From contig NC_067207.1 of assembly GCF_026262505.1 (NCBI RefSeq), positions 30,658,082-30,722,081 on the forward strand: 64,000 nucleotides of DNA, read 5' to 3'. This document shows positions 1 to 9,832 of the stretch, piece by piece. The notes beneath the pieces were generated by a model. The model saw only the letters and a list, made by a program, of their open reading frames with translations. It was not told the DNA's origin and made no database searches. A program made the translations under genes and the position numbers. How positions within the stretch are numbered: the stretch's first letter is position 1; each line of letters opens with the position of its first letter. The DNA comes from Trichomonas vaginalis G3 (Eukaryota > Parabasalia > Trichomonadida > Trichomonadidae).

Positions 1-62
1 ATATAGATAGCGAAATCGCTAGACATTTTCTAAAAGATAAAAATTTTAATTTTTCTAAAAAT

Positions 63-272
63 ATGTTAGAAAAAAAGTTTGCTGACATTGACAAGAAATT
101 TGAGAATGTTTTAAACAAGAACAAGAGGAAGTTAGAAAATGCTCAGATAAAGCCTATACATGACAAGTTCTTATTTGCTCAGAATGGTATAACAGGTCTA
201 ATCGCACCACCTGGGTCGGGTAAGACTTTCACTTATCTTAAAAATTCGGTTGCGATTTTGCCTACTAATTAA
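63..272 (+). pseudogene. Packaging ATPase fragment (element 1)
   Basis: This open stretch of about 69 codons contains a clear Walker A loop, GLIAPPGSGKT. It matches the start of the ATPase gene of element 2 at 32,479, including the upstream T-rich leader. FtsK/HerA-type (A32-like) ATPases drive genome packaging in Polintons and related viruses. Only the front part is present, and its orientation relative to the capsid gene differs from element 2. It is a fossil fragment. Confidence 0.7.
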
Positions 273-443
273 TCATAATTTACCTTTAACTAAAAAATAT
301 TACATAAATCTAACAAAAAAACCTTTAGCAATAAAAATACATTTGCTCAAGCCTATCGGCAACTCAAATCTAAAAAAACTTTTTATAACATTCTTATTAC
401 AATTTTTATTTTATTCTTATATTTATATTTTTTAGTTCACTTT

Positions 444-1784
444 TTAAATAATGATCTTTAGATTGAACCAATAACGCGATTTTCCATATAAATCGCGATT
501 TTTTAGAAAAATCGCGACCACAATAAAATCGCAATTCATTAAAAAAACGCGATTTTTAAAAAGTCGCGATTTTTCTAAAAAATCGCGATTTATATATTTA
601 AATCGTGATTTAAAAAAGTGGTTGCGGTTTTCCCTAATACCAGGGTTGTAGAAACAAGAATAGTCATTTATAGTTCGTCTGAACAGTACAAACATAGTAT
701 CTGCATGTTTCATTGCAGTTGTTAAAGCAATATCTGTTCTTGCACCTGCGGCTCCTGGATTTTGGTTTCCAACTTCACCTGCAAAGTCTTTGACAGATAT
801 TTGGTGTATAGGGAACATAAGTGGAACTGCAATATATTTGGCAGCTAAAGCATTTGAAATATCTGGGTCCAACATATAGACTGCAAGTCTGCTTTCTATT
901 CTCTTGCATTCAAATTTTTCGCATGTGAACTTAAATGGGTCCCAAGCAGTATTGTTGTCTGCTGTTCCTGAGAAGTAGTAGTTTACTTCAGTGTTGAGGT
1001 TTGAGAAACCAAAGTCTAAGTCAACTTTCTCTTTGCACCATTTTCCAAATGGTATGCTGGCAGCTCCACCAGCTGTATCTGTAATAGTGAATGGGTCTTG
1101 TGTTGGTGCAATGACTAAGTTATTTTTGCTTGGAGTAAGTTCGATAGAAATTTTTCCTGCCCAGTTTGGCAAGTATCTTAAAAACCTGAAGATGAGGAAA
1201 GATGACAAAGGAACTCTAAGTTTCAGTTTTACTTTGGTTACTGCAGCTGCAGTTTGTCCAGAAAGGTTAACATAAACTCCTGGAACGTTAGGATCAAGTC
1301 TTCTTATTTTCTCAATAGTTGCATACTGGTCTGTTTGTTCTCTAGCTTGTGGTTGTACTGAGTTTCTCAAAGCGAACCATTCATAGTTTGCCCATGTTAC
1401 TGTTTGAACTAAGTCAGAGTTAGAATATATCTTATATCCCATGAAAACTTCTGGAGCATATTGGTATCCGACATAGAAAATTCCATTGCAACCTTTCTTG
1501 TCAGACAACTTGGCAGAAGGTTTTATTTCAATGTCTTGTTCCACGTATAAGAATGAGTTGTCAATAGAAATAATATGAAACCTGTCGCAAGCAATATCTA
1601 CTGTTGTTGAAGAGCCTTCTCCAAACTCACCTACGTTTCCATAAGAAACAGCAGTGGTATATTCGTAAGTTCCAGGAACTATTTCTGACCTTCTAATGGC
1701 ATTGTCGCATTCGTTATACCATTCGGAAACATTTCCGTTCATGGCATCCAAAACTGTTGGCGTTATATTCTGAGCGGCGTACAT
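444..1784 (-). CDS. Major-capsid-type protein (element 1)
   Basis: The protein has 446 residues, starts MYAAQNITPT, and is nearly identical to the product at 26,697 in element 2. It is rich in predicted beta strands and has the block RVPLSSFLIFRFLRYLPNW typical of a viral coat-like fold. By gene order (next to two structural-type proteins, and analogous to the 417-residue gene of element 3) it is the likely double-jelly-roll major capsid protein. The natural C-terminal part seen in element 2 is absent; the tail is instead encoded by a small palindromic repeat at 475-640. The capsid assignment rests on context and strand pattern. The copy is not whole. Confidence 0.6.
   Translation of the reverse strand: MYAAQNITPTVLDAMNGNVSEWYNECDNAIRRSEIVPGTYEYTTAVSYGNVGEFGEGSSTTVDIACDRFHIISIDNSFLYVEQDIEIKPSAKLSDKKGCNGIFYVGYQYAPEVFMGYKIYSNSDLVQTVTWANYEWFALRNSVQPQAREQTDQYATIEKIRRLDPNVPGVYVNLSGQTAAAVTKVKLKLRVPLSSFLIFRFLRYLPNWAGKISIELTPSKNNLVIAPTQDPFTITDTAGGAASIPFGKWCKEKVDLDFGFSNLNTEVNYYFSGTADNNTAWDPFKFTCEKFECKRIESRLAVYMLDPDISNALAAKYIAVPLMFPIHQISVKDFAGEVGNQNPGAAGARTDIALTTAMKHADTMFVLFRRTINDYSCFYNPGIRENRNHFFKSRFKYINRDFLEKSRLFKNRVFLMNCDFIVVAIFLKNRDLYGKSRYWFNLKIII
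475..640. repeat. Cluster of the palindromic 12-mer AAATCGCGATTT
   Basis: About eight exact or near copies of AAATCGCGATTT, which is its own reverse complement, lie within 165 bp, separated by A/T-rich spacers. They form the end of the capsid-type reading frame of element 1 and are absent from the matching part of element 2. CG-rich palindromes are conspicuous in such A+T-rich DNA. Confidence 0.7.
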
Positions 1785-1823
1785 TTCATATGGGTAAAAA
1801 TATAGAATAGTTGGATTTATTTG

Positions 1824-4601
1824 TCATAATTGTTTCGGACCAAGCTTTACTTTCTTCCTGACTGAGTTTTTAACTCTTCTTTTTCCTTCATTGCCACTAC
1901 TTTCACTAGATGAAGTTACTTCTTCACTACTTTCACATTGTTCTACTCTTCTCTTCTTCTTTGGTGTCGCTTTTGGTAACTTGCCCTCTGCTTCAAGTTG
2001 TAGCATCTTTGCCTCATGTTCACCTAGTATGTTGTAAATTTCCCATGACCTTTTTGCCTTTGGGCTCTGGTCGCCCATCTCAGGTAACCTATATCCTAGA
2101 AAGATTTTGTCATAGTTTGTATTTGAGTCTTCGCTTATTGTTTGCATGACTCTTTCCTGAGTTTCCGGTTCAAGCTCTTCAAACAGAGCTTGTCCATATG
2201 GAATAAGCTCGTTTCCAAATATATGTTTTTGTAGCCATTCTGGTTTTCTTTCCATGTAACCAATAATATCTTTTGTGAATGGGAAAGCTTTTACCCAACG
2301 TTTCAGTCTTGCATCATTTATTTCTGTAGTTGGTTTTATTTTGTCATGGAACATGTTTTTCAATACTAACATTTCATTTGGTACTGTCCATTTGAGTTTT
2401 CTTAAATATTCATCCCTTCTCAGTTCATTGTCTGCAAAGTAAGTTTTCATGACATTTTGCAAACTTTCGTTTGCAAGGTCATGTACAATAGGTTCTCTTC
2501 CTTCTCTCTCCCTAACTTTCTTTCTAAACTCTTCACCAAATATACCATCTCTATGGTTCTGTGTAGTTCTTTGAGATAAATGTTCTAGAACGTCAGGTGT
2601 TATATTTCCCTCAGCCATGTTCATTTCATACCGGTCCAAAATATCTGCATCTTTCATATCTTTCAATGGCATTAAAGCCGCGCTGAAAATACCCGTTATA
2701 TCTGGTTCACCATTCACTTCCATTGCGTCTACAACTTCTTGGAATTGTGGTTGTAAGTTTATGAACCACCTATCCGGATTAGCTTTATGACCCCATCTCA
2801 TTGTAGTTCCATAGTCTGCAGAAACAAAAGTAGGTTTGTTTCCATATTGGTTAGGTTCTGAATGAACTTTAAACAATGTTTCATTTCTATATGTTTTGTT
2901 GAAATTTAACCTTTTATTTTCACCGAGTTCAGCCAAAGATTGAACGTTATATGGTCGTAAGTAAAAAGGATTATTGTATTTGCGTACATTTTCTTTCAGT
3001 ACTTCCATTCTATGCTGAATATTTTCATCTGATGTTGGAGTCTTTTGTATGTCGGTGAACATTTTTCGATATTCTTCTACTATGTCAGCCGAATTTTTCT
3101 TAGACTCTTGGAAAGATTCCATATTCACCTCATACTCTTGTTGAGGGTCAAGATTTTTCGGCTGTTCCAAATCTTCATCTAGTTCTGTGAAGTTAGTTTC
3201 CAAAGGAGGGACTTGTTCGTTTCCTTCAGGCTCTTCTAGCTGTTGTTGCTGAACTATTTCTTCCATGTCTGGTTGTATCTGAACTTCTTCCTGTGGAGTT
3301 TCTTGTACCTCATCTTGTGGCATTTCATATATTCCGAGACCGTTTTTAACAAGTTCCCTATCTAAGTCATCCGGACTCATAAACCTTTCTTCTTTCGTTC
3401 CGTCTCTATTTTTTACGCGTTTCATGAAGAGAGTTGAATTATCATTTAGCTCTGACATCAAATATCTCGGAGTAAATTCATTCATGTCATTTGGATGATA
3501 TGCTATTAAATCATATCCCTTTGCGAGCTTGTATTTTTCAGGTTTGAGATTATATCCGATTTGATGCTGAACCATAAAGCTAAATAGGTTCGGGTCAGTA
3601 TTTCCTTCCTTGAACTTTCTAATAGCTTCTTTATATCTGTCACTAAAGTCAAGAGTATCTGGGTAACCATAATCTTCCTTAAGCATTTTTAAGAATTCTT
3701 GGTTTCCTTTTTCTCTACTTCTTTTATGTCCTTGCTCTGTTTGTGGTTGTTGTTGTGCAGGGTTTTGAACTGTTGGTTGCTGTGCTGGTTGTGGAGGTGG
3801 TTGTTGTGCTGTTTTTGGTTGTGGTGTAGGTGCTGGGTTTTGAACTGTTGGTTGTTGTGCAGGGTTTTGAACTGTTGGTTTTGGTTGTTGTTGTTGTGCT
3901 GGATTTTGAACTGTTGGTTGTTGTGTTGGTTGTTGTTGTTGTGCTGGACTTTGAACTGTTGGTTGTTGTGTTGGTTTTGGTGCATGCCTGTGTCTGTGTC
4001 CATGTGACGATGTAAATGTTTTAGGTAGTCCTGGTGCAGGTGCTTCTCTTGGAGGGTTTGGTGGTATATAAGTTCCACCAGCTGGCACATATGTTCCATC
4101 TGCAGCATAATGTCCTACCTGACTTTTCGTTTTTAAGAAAGCATTTACTAGGTCTGTTTTGGTCTGTTGTAACTCTTTTTCTTGACTTTCCACAACAGCT
4201 GCTCTAACGGCGTCATAGACACTTTGAACTGCCTGTCTCGTTGCTGCATCTGTTATTTTCGTCATATTTTGTACTACTTCTCTTAACTCTTTGTCGAAAC
4301 CTTCAGACTTCAGTTTCTTTCCAGATGAGAAGTCGTTCACTAGTTTCACCTTACTATGAAGAGCTTCGAAGGCATTCTTAAAGTCAGCATTCATTAAAGC
4401 TTCATTTGAACTGTCTTCATCCGCTTGTATTTTTGTCCTTATTGACCCTATAAGTTGGGCTGCTTTAGCGTTGGCTTGGGCATCTAACCAGTCATTATTA
4501 GCTTTTATAATATCTGCGCTTTTCATTGCCTTTTGCATGGCTGCGTCGTTATTTTTACTTTCTTGTGCTAAGTTTTCATACTGTACGGTTTGGTTTTGCA
4601 A
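1824..4601 (-). CDS. Large Pro/Gln-rich structural-type protein (element 1)
   Basis: This is an open frame of 925 codons. The first ~150 residues are predicted helical or coiled-coil. Residues ~170-290 are low-complexity, with PTVQNPAQQ-type repeats that vary in number between element 1 and element 2. A long acidic and charged middle follows, then a basic C-terminus with PKKKRRVE, close to the SV40 large-T nuclear localisation signal. The family is not recognised. It sits between the small basic protein and the capsid gene, suggesting a virion or assembly role. The frame looks whole here and broken in element 2. Confidence 0.6.
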   Translation of the reverse strand: MQNQTVQYENLAQESKNNDAAMQKAMKSADIIKANNDWLDAQANAKAAQLIGSIRTKIQADEDSSNEALMNADFKNAFEALHSKVKLVNDFSSGKKLKSEGFDKELREVVQNMTKITDAATRQAVQSVYDAVRAAVVESQEKELQQTKTDLVNAFLKTKSQVGHYAADGTYVPAGGTYIPPNPPREAPAPGLPKTFTSSHGHRHRHAPKPTQQPTVQSPAQQQQPTQQPTVQNPAQQQQPKPTVQNPAQQPTVQNPAPTPQPKTAQQPPPQPAQQPTVQNPAQQQPQTEQGHKRSREKGNQEFLKMLKEDYGYPDTLDFSDRYKEAIRKFKEGNTDPNLFSFMVQHQIGYNLKPEKYKLAKGYDLIAYHPNDMNEFTPRYLMSELNDNSTLFMKRVKNRDGTKEERFMSPDDLDRELVKNGLGIYEMPQDEVQETPQEEVQIQPDMEEIVQQQQLEEPEGNEQVPPLETNFTELDEDLEQPKNLDPQQEYEVNMESFQESKKNSADIVEEYRKMFTDIQKTPTSDENIQHRMEVLKENVRKYNNPFYLRPYNVQSLAELGENKRLNFNKTYRNETLFKVHSEPNQYGNKPTFVSADYGTTMRWGHKANPDRWFINLQPQFQEVVDAMEVNGEPDITGIFSAALMPLKDMKDADILDRYEMNMAEGNITPDVLEHLSQRTTQNHRDGIFGEEFRKKVREREGREPIVHDLANESLQNVMKTYFADNELRRDEYLRKLKWTVPNEMLVLKNMFHDKIKPTTEINDARLKRWVKAFPFTKDIIGYMERKPEWLQKHIFGNELIPYGQALFEELEPETQERVMQTISEDSNTNYDKIFLGYRLPEMGDQSPKAKRSWEIYNILGEHEAKMLQLEAEGKLPKATPKKKRRVEQCESSEEVTSSSESSGNEGKRRVKNSVRKKVKLGPKQL

Positions 4602-4621
4602 CTGTAAAAGTTTTTCTGCCT

Positions 4622-5239
4622 TTACATTTGCTTCAACTTCTTTTTATACTCATCGCTATCCATATATGTCTTCATGGCTTTTTGTTTTATCTCTTCATCT
4701 TTCAGTACTTTATATTGAGTAGTATGGTTTTTCAAATTTATAACATCTTGTTCCATTTTTGCTACTTCTGCTGCTTTTTCTGACACTTTTTTCGCATATT
4801 CCTCTGTACTTAGTTCTTTCAGTTGTTCTTCTTTCTTCTTTTTCTCTACGTTTAACTCATTTAGTTTCTTTGTCTGTCTGTCATATTCTAGTTTCTTTTC
4901 GTTTTCACTTATTTGTTTCTGTATGTCTATGTTTGACTTTTTGACATATGTTATTTGATTTTTGAGTGAACTCAAATTCATTTGACTTTGAGGGTTATAA
5001 GCTGTTCCGTCTGCAGCTCCACCATAGCCTGCCATTTTCGCTAAAAGTGCCGCTCTTAAACCTCCACTCTGTGCACCAATAACTCGGTTTAAAAGCATAG
5101 GGTTGCTTGACATTTGTTGCAACATAGTGGGGTCATTCATCATTTGTTGTTGCAACTGTTGTTGTGGTGTCAGTTTTACTATTGGATGTTTCAATGCTCC
5201 CTTCCTCTTACGTATATTCTTACGTAGCTTACGTGGCAT
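4622..5239 (-). CDS. Small basic coiled-coil protein (element 1)
   Basis: The 205-residue protein begins MPRKLRKNIRKRKGALKHP, a strongly basic head. A glutamine-rich segment, a glycine/alanine-rich patch and a long charged coiled coil (about residues 90-180) follow. It is the gene nearest the terminus in elements 1 and 2 and reads inward. A DNA-binding or core-like role would fit the basic head, but this is inference and no family is recognised. The frame looks whole here. Confidence 0.6.
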   Translation of the reverse strand: MPRKLRKNIRKRKGALKHPIVKLTPQQQLQQQMMNDPTMLQQMSSNPMLLNRVIGAQSGGLRAALLAKMAGYGGAADGTAYNPQSQMNLSSLKNQITYVKKSNIDIQKQISENEKKLEYDRQTKKLNELNVEKKKKEEQLKELSTEEYAKKVSEKAAEVAKMEQDVINLKNHTTQYKVLKDEEIKQKAMKTYMDSDEYKKKLKQM

Positions 5240-5840
5240 TTTAAGTGAAGTTAAAAAGCGGTTTTTGACAGATGTTTATATGACACTATTTGTTCAGCAC
5301 AAAAAACTACTCGGTCAAAGTGTTGTCAGTTTTGTAAAATAACCGTCCTATCTCATTCTATAAGGGAGAAAAGGCTTCTCAAAGTATACTTCCTTGGAAC
5401 GCCTGTAACTTTTCCTGTAGCGACGATAGACCCTTACTTGTCCGGACAAAGTTATACTATTTTGAGTGCTCTACAAAAAAGTCAACGGCGACGACTCTCA
5501 AAAACCGTTGTGTAAAAAGTTTTACCGTTGGACAAAAAAGTATATATAGAAAACAAAAAACGTTTATAGTTCATTCAATATTTGAGATAAACCGTTTTTC
5601 CAACGGTAACTATTAAATAAAATAAAAAAATAGAGGGGGTTACCGTTGACGAAAACGGTTTATCTCAAATATTTAAATATCTGTCTTTTTTGGTCAGTTC
5701 ATTTTTATCTAATGGAAGCCCCACTCGCCACATCCTTTATAATGTTGAGAACTTTATACCAAGTTCGTCAAAATCTTCCTCGTTACATCCAACGGTCATT
5801 CGACACGAGAATCGTCGAATTCACACCAGAAGACTAACAA
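5240..5840. other. Subterminal non-coding region of element 1 with Myb-type motifs and an inverted repeat
   Basis: The region between the small basic protein and the terminus has no convincing gene. Its inner half matches element 2 (23,100-23,325). Its outer half (about 5455-5840) is only in element 1. It holds six YAACGG-type motifs: CAACGG or CCGTTG at 5483, 5505, 5525, 5601, 5643 and 5790. It also holds an imperfect inverted repeat with ~33-nt arms at 5578-5610 and 5639-5673. YAACGG is the classical animal Myb site; binding here is untested. Confidence 0.55.
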
Positions 5841-6071
5841 TTTTCCGAATAAAAACTTCATTTATACTAAACATCTTCGGGGCTAGAGGGCGCAACGCGC
5901 CTGGAAGCCCCACTACCTTTTTTTTTAAATCTCATGAAATATAAAGAAGAGTAATATTTTCCGAATAAAAACTTCATTTATACTAAACATCTTCGGGGCT
6001 AGAGGGCGCAACGCGCCTGGAAGCCCCACTACCTTTTTTTTAAATCTCATGAAATATAAAGAAGAGTAATA
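5841..6071. repeat. Terminus of element 1, duplicated in tandem (116-bp period)
   Basis: Two near-identical copies, 5841-5956 and 5957-6071, each contain the outer end of the terminal repeat and about 35 bp beyond it. The terminal motif (minus strand GGTAGTGGGGCTTCCAGG) therefore ends at 5917 and again at 6033. Each copy holds the mini-hairpin GGCGC-AAC-GCGCC (5889-5901 and 6005-6017). The duplication includes flanking DNA, so it arose at or after insertion. Confidence 0.85.
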
Positions 6072-6658
6072 TTTTTCAATTTTCTTTTTTTCTTTGTCTC
6101 AAATATTTTCTGTTGGGAATTTTCTTGTTATCAAAAAATAATTTTAATATTTGTTTATTTCATTACATACAATAAAATTTTAAAAACTCTATTTCTTCAC
6201 AAGAAAATTTTTTCCTTCATATGAAGAAACATTTTGTTCTCCATTTGATGCTGAGTCTAAATCTCGATTTTTGAATTTTCTTCTTTCCAAATTTCTTTTT
6301 TCCAAATTAGAAGTTTAATTCAAATTTTCAATAGTTTATATATTTTCTCAAACCGTCTTAGATTTTCTTACTTTTTGGGGATTTTCTCTCAAAATATACA
6401 AAAATAGTAATATCAATACATGTGTCTAATATACTTTAAAACCATCGTGATAAAATTCAAAAACGAAGAGTTCTTCTCTCCAAATTTTTTTCAAAATCAA
6501 AAAAATGAGATAAAAAAATACGTTTGGAAAATTCATTTTTCGCATTTTAGGAATTTTCTCACTTTTCTTCCAAATTGACATCCTTAATTAAAACAAATTA
6601 TTATGGAATATATAGCAGATATACAGTAAAAATCTCACTTAGTCGCCAAAAATTTTTA
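6072..6658. other. A+T-rich spacer, no gene seen
   Basis: T-rich DNA between element 1 and the first host gene. No ORF, RNA gene or repeat could be supported. Confidence 0.6.
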
Positions 6659-7876
6659 ATGCAAAAAAAGCGTGTTATTCAGAACCAACCCCCAAAACCT
6701 AACACGCCTTTATTTACACATTTCCAAGGGCAACTACTTTTTATAGTATTTTCAATTTCAGCCCTTACAAGACTTTATTTTATTTCACATTTTAAATTCG
6801 AACTCAGTATAGAAACAGAATTATATCGCGAATTCACATATTTATCAAAAGGAATTATTCCTCTCGATAATAAACCGCTTACTGGACGTTTTTGTTTATT
6901 CTTCTTTTATTTAGCCATCACAAATAACAATATGGACAAAGTGTATGCAATGCAGAAATATCTAAGATCAGCTGCTGCGCTTATTGGCTGCTTTGTCCCT
7001 GTTTTAGTTTCCGCATCTTTAATACTTTATGGATATTCAAATAAAATCTCAATTACAATAGGCATTTTACTTTCAATAGAGCCAACACTTATCATTTGGT
7101 CAAGAATTTACAACGAAAATGTTCTATTTTTAATATTTTCCGCTTTGGCAATTTTCTTGAATTCTCTCGAACGGCATACAAACCATCCACTTCTTCAGCA
7201 AGGACAGGCCCTTTGTGCATCATTTGCAATGTTTACAGATTACACTGGCATCGTTTTAATTTTCTATTTAATATTATTTTCCACAAATAACAAAAAACTC
7301 TTTCCAGACCTTTTATCATTACTTCCTGTATACTTTGTCCTAGAAATTAGCCTCAAAATTTTATTTTACGAAGATCAATTGATTCTTGATCCAAAACTAC
7401 CACATTCTCGCAGACTTAACGTTACTATTCACAAACTACCATTCTTTGACATTACTAATCGCAGCGTTATAGACTTTTTCGAGTTTTTCACTTTTAAATT
7501 GCCAATTGAACAAATTTACGTTGACGAAAACGTAAAAATTGCATCAATTATATCACCTGTACTTATAGTGATTGTAGAAATATCAGCAATTCTCAATTAC
7601 AAGAGCAAACAGACAGCAATGTTTTTATTTACGATATTTATAATATGGATCTCTAAACCGAATGCAGTTAGTAGTTACCATATATCATTAATATTTGGAT
7701 ATTTCATTTTCGCGTCGTATCTACAAAATAATCAAGGAACAATTGCAAAAACACTTTTCGTTGTTAGTATCGTTTCTGCAATTGCATTTTATATACTATA
7801 CTTCCCTTGGATATACGGGCGTGAAATTGATGAATATTACGATTCAATTTTAAGTTTATTGAATCGACAAAAGTAA
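6659..7876 (+). CDS. PMT-like (GT-C fold) multipass membrane protein
   Basis: The 405-residue polytopic protein starts at the first in-frame ATG (MQKKRVIQNQPP). The segment LRSAAALIGCFVPVLVSASL...GILLSIEPTLIIWSRIYNEN resembles the second and third membrane-loop region of protein O-mannosyltransferases (GT39), where an SR(Y)xxxD motif follows a helix. An acidic pair (IETELYRE) and KPLTGRFCLFFFYL stand where the DE and HPPLGK motifs of PMTs occur, but the histidine is missing. If correct, it would act in the ER on dolichyl-phosphate mannose. It is short for the family (usually 650 or more residues) and lacks the MIR domain, so a divergent GT-C relative is as likely. There are about ten predicted membrane segments. 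Confidence 0.5.
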   Translation: MQKKRVIQNQPPKPNTPLFTHFQGQLLFIVFSISALTRLYFISHFKFELSIETELYREFTYLSKGIIPLDNKPLTGRFCLFFFYLAITNNNMDKVYAMQKYLRSAAALIGCFVPVLVSASLILYGYSNKISITIGILLSIEPTLIIWSRIYNENVLFLIFSALAIFLNSLERHTNHPLLQQGQALCASFAMFTDYTGIVLIFYLILFSTNNKKLFPDLLSLLPVYFVLEISLKILFYEDQLILDPKLPHSRRLNVTIHKLPFFDITNRSVIDFFEFFTFKLPIEQIYVDENVKIASIISPVLIVIVEISAILNYKSKQTAMFLFTIFIIWISKPNAVSSYHISLIFGYFIFASYLQNNQGTIAKTLFVVSIVSAIAFYILYFPWIYGREIDEYYDSILSLLNRQK

Positions 7877-8403
7877 TATTATATTTTTTTGTTTGTTTAA
7901 TATATAATAAATGTTTTCATATGATTTGTATATATTAGTTTTTAAGAGAGTTCCTGTCAAATCCAAAATTTAATAAAGAATATTGAATTCAAATTGAAAA
8001 CTAACATAATTCATGCATTTTAATGACAGAAATATCTGTAATGAATTCATATTCCAATTCATAAAGGAACTTAAATCATCAAATAATGGAATGAAAATCA
8101 TCAGGCATTTTCCATGAGTAATGCCTATTTCATATCAATCATAATATTTATACGTACTATTTATGCATTTAAGACTATTAATCCATCATATATTCAATGT
8201 GATATATTATTGGTTACAAATTTCAACACAATATGTCAAGAATACTAAATTTGAATAATCTTTAATATGGGATTTATACGTATGAAATATTATGGAAAAA
8301 AATTATACTTTCTTTGTTATTGCAAAATTATTTTGGATAAAATGATAATTTTGGGACATAAATACAAAAGTAATGAATAAGACAATGAAGTGAAACTATT
8401 TAT
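7877..8403. other. A+T-rich convergent spacer, no gene seen
   Basis: Lies between two convergent host genes. No supported feature. Confidence 0.6.
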
Positions 8404-9660
8404 TCAAAACATAACAATATCATTCAAATTAGATTTTGAATTTTTCTTTTGGAAGTCTGAAAGAATGTCAATAGCTAAGCCACAAGACATATCATCAGTT
8501 ATATTCTCCAATGCGTGATGTATAGAGTCTACATACACTTGTGCATCGTAATCAGACAAAGTAAACGAAGAATGGCGAAGTCTTCCATGAAATGTTTGGT
8601 TGATTCCATTATCAACTGTGAAACAAGTAAAAGTGGAAGATCCAAGTGCTCTATCTCCTCTCAATGCGATGTTAAACCATGCATCTGTTATATCTCCGCC
8701 AACTTTGAATGTTCCGAGGCTTGACATGTCTGCACCAACTCCTGGGAGTGCTCCTATTGGAGGAATTTTGCCTTCTTGGATCTGTTTGAGGTATCCAAAG
8801 TGAAATCCTGATTTTACTTTGGAATTAAAGTCAGATCTGAGTATTTTCATAAATTCACCAACAGAAGTATCTTTCGTGGCTTCTGCATTGACGGTAATTG
8901 ATGAAAATATGTTACAATGACGGAAATCTGGTTGTACTTTCATAAACCTACGTAAATCAATGCAAGTTCCACATCCTTTTGTATTGAAATTACCATTGAA
9001 AGCTGATATCGTCAAAATAATTGATGACCAAAGATTTTCTGTTAAATGATGTACAGATTTTGTTTTTGGATTGTAACATTTAAAGTTTGCAAGATTAGAA
9101 GAAGCTGATGTATGATGAGATGTATTATCCATCGCTAAATGAAGCGTATCTTTGGCAATAATTCGTGATAAATTTGGATTTACAGTATTGAAAGGTGCTG
9201 GAACTCCATTATAGCTTTTAATTTCATGATCAAACACATAATCAACTGATTCAAATATTTCTGGGAGATGTACCTCTTCATTTTCGTGTTTATTAAGATA
9301 ATTAAGAAGAGAAACGAGAAACATGCCATCAGCAGCAGCATGATTTATGTTAAGAACTATTGTATCATTATTTGCACCGATTGAAGCTAATGCTTCTGTC
9401 ATTGGACGTGTATGATTTTTATACATGAATTTACATGCATCATCTAGTGTTTTAAGTGTAGAAGGAAGCTTGTAAACAGGTGTTTTCTCTTTAGTTGGCA
9501 ATAAATTCCAGTCAGAAACTTTGACATGAAATCCTGAAACAGAATTAATTATTTTTTGAATATTTCTTTCTAATGATGCACTGTTATTAATTTTAAGCCC
9601 TAATTGCACATATGCTCTATTTCTTAAAAAGTTTCTTTCCCAACCTATCGCTGCACGCAT
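8404..9660 (-). CDS. Condensation/acyltransferase-superfamily protein
   Basis: The 418-residue protein starts MRAAIGWERNFL. Residues around 115-125 read NINHAAADGMF, the active-site block of the CoA-dependent acyltransferase/condensation superfamily (HHxxxDG). The first histidine is Asn here, while the catalytic second histidine and the Asp-Gly are kept. A second conserved area near residues 290-330 (SDFNSKVKSGFHFGYLKQ) resembles the bridge region of alcohol acetyltransferase-like proteins. The length fits a single, stand-alone two-lobed acyltransferase. Substrate is unknown. It is divergently arranged with the membrane gene at 9833, leaving a ~170-bp shared upstream region. Confidence 0.65.
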   Translation of the reverse strand: MRAAIGWERNFLRNRAYVQLGLKINNSASLERNIQKIINSVSGFHVKVSDWNLLPTKEKTPVYKLPSTLKTLDDACKFMYKNHTRPMTEALASIGANNDTIVLNINHAAADGMFLVSLLNYLNKHENEEVHLPEIFESVDYVFDHEIKSYNGVPAPFNTVNPNLSRIIAKDTLHLAMDNTSHHTSASSNLANFKCYNPKTKSVHHLTENLWSSIILTISAFNGNFNTKGCGTCIDLRRFMKVQPDFRHCNIFSSITVNAEATKDTSVGEFMKILRSDFNSKVKSGFHFGYLKQIQEGKIPPIGALPGVGADMSSLGTFKVGGDITDAWFNIALRGDRALGSSTFTCFTVDNGINQTFHGRLRHSSFTLSDYDAQVYVDSIHHALENITDDMSCGLAIDILSDFQKKNSKSNLNDIVMF

Positions 9661-9832
9661 TCAGAGCAAAAAAAAATAAAATAAAATTTGACAAATAAAT
9701 TTGAAAAAGTGTCAGATTTGATCTGAATAAAAACATAATAATTGCTACTATGAGTAATCTCGCAAATATTTAACGATTTCGAAAGTTTTATTACAAAAAT
9801 AACCTTATTATAAAATCTGATCTTTAATTCGA

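Larger units (their letters stand above)
1..6033 (-). mobile_element. Polinton/Maverick-like element 1, incomplete copy
   Basis: The right end carries a terminal repeat beginning (minus strand) GGTAGTGGGGCTTCC, the same terminus as element 2 at 23,058. Inward on the minus strand come a small basic protein, a 925-residue proline/glutamine-rich protein and a capsid-type protein. A packaging-ATPase fragment lies on the plus strand at the window edge. The protein-coding parts match element 2 almost base for base by eye, so the two copies separated recently. The element is incomplete and rearranged compared with element 2 and continues left of the window. Polintons are integrated, virus-like DNA elements with double-jelly-roll capsid genes. 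No integrase or protein-primed polymerase is visible here. Confidence 0.8.

Noticed and set aside
3699-4108. Plus- and minus-strand ORFs rich in Cys/Trp/Leu or His/Gln/Asn
   Set aside because: They are shadows of the proline/glutamine repeat of the 925-residue gene.
8515-8803. Plus-strand ORFs at 8.5-8.8 kb
   Set aside because: Antisense shadows of the acyltransferase gene.
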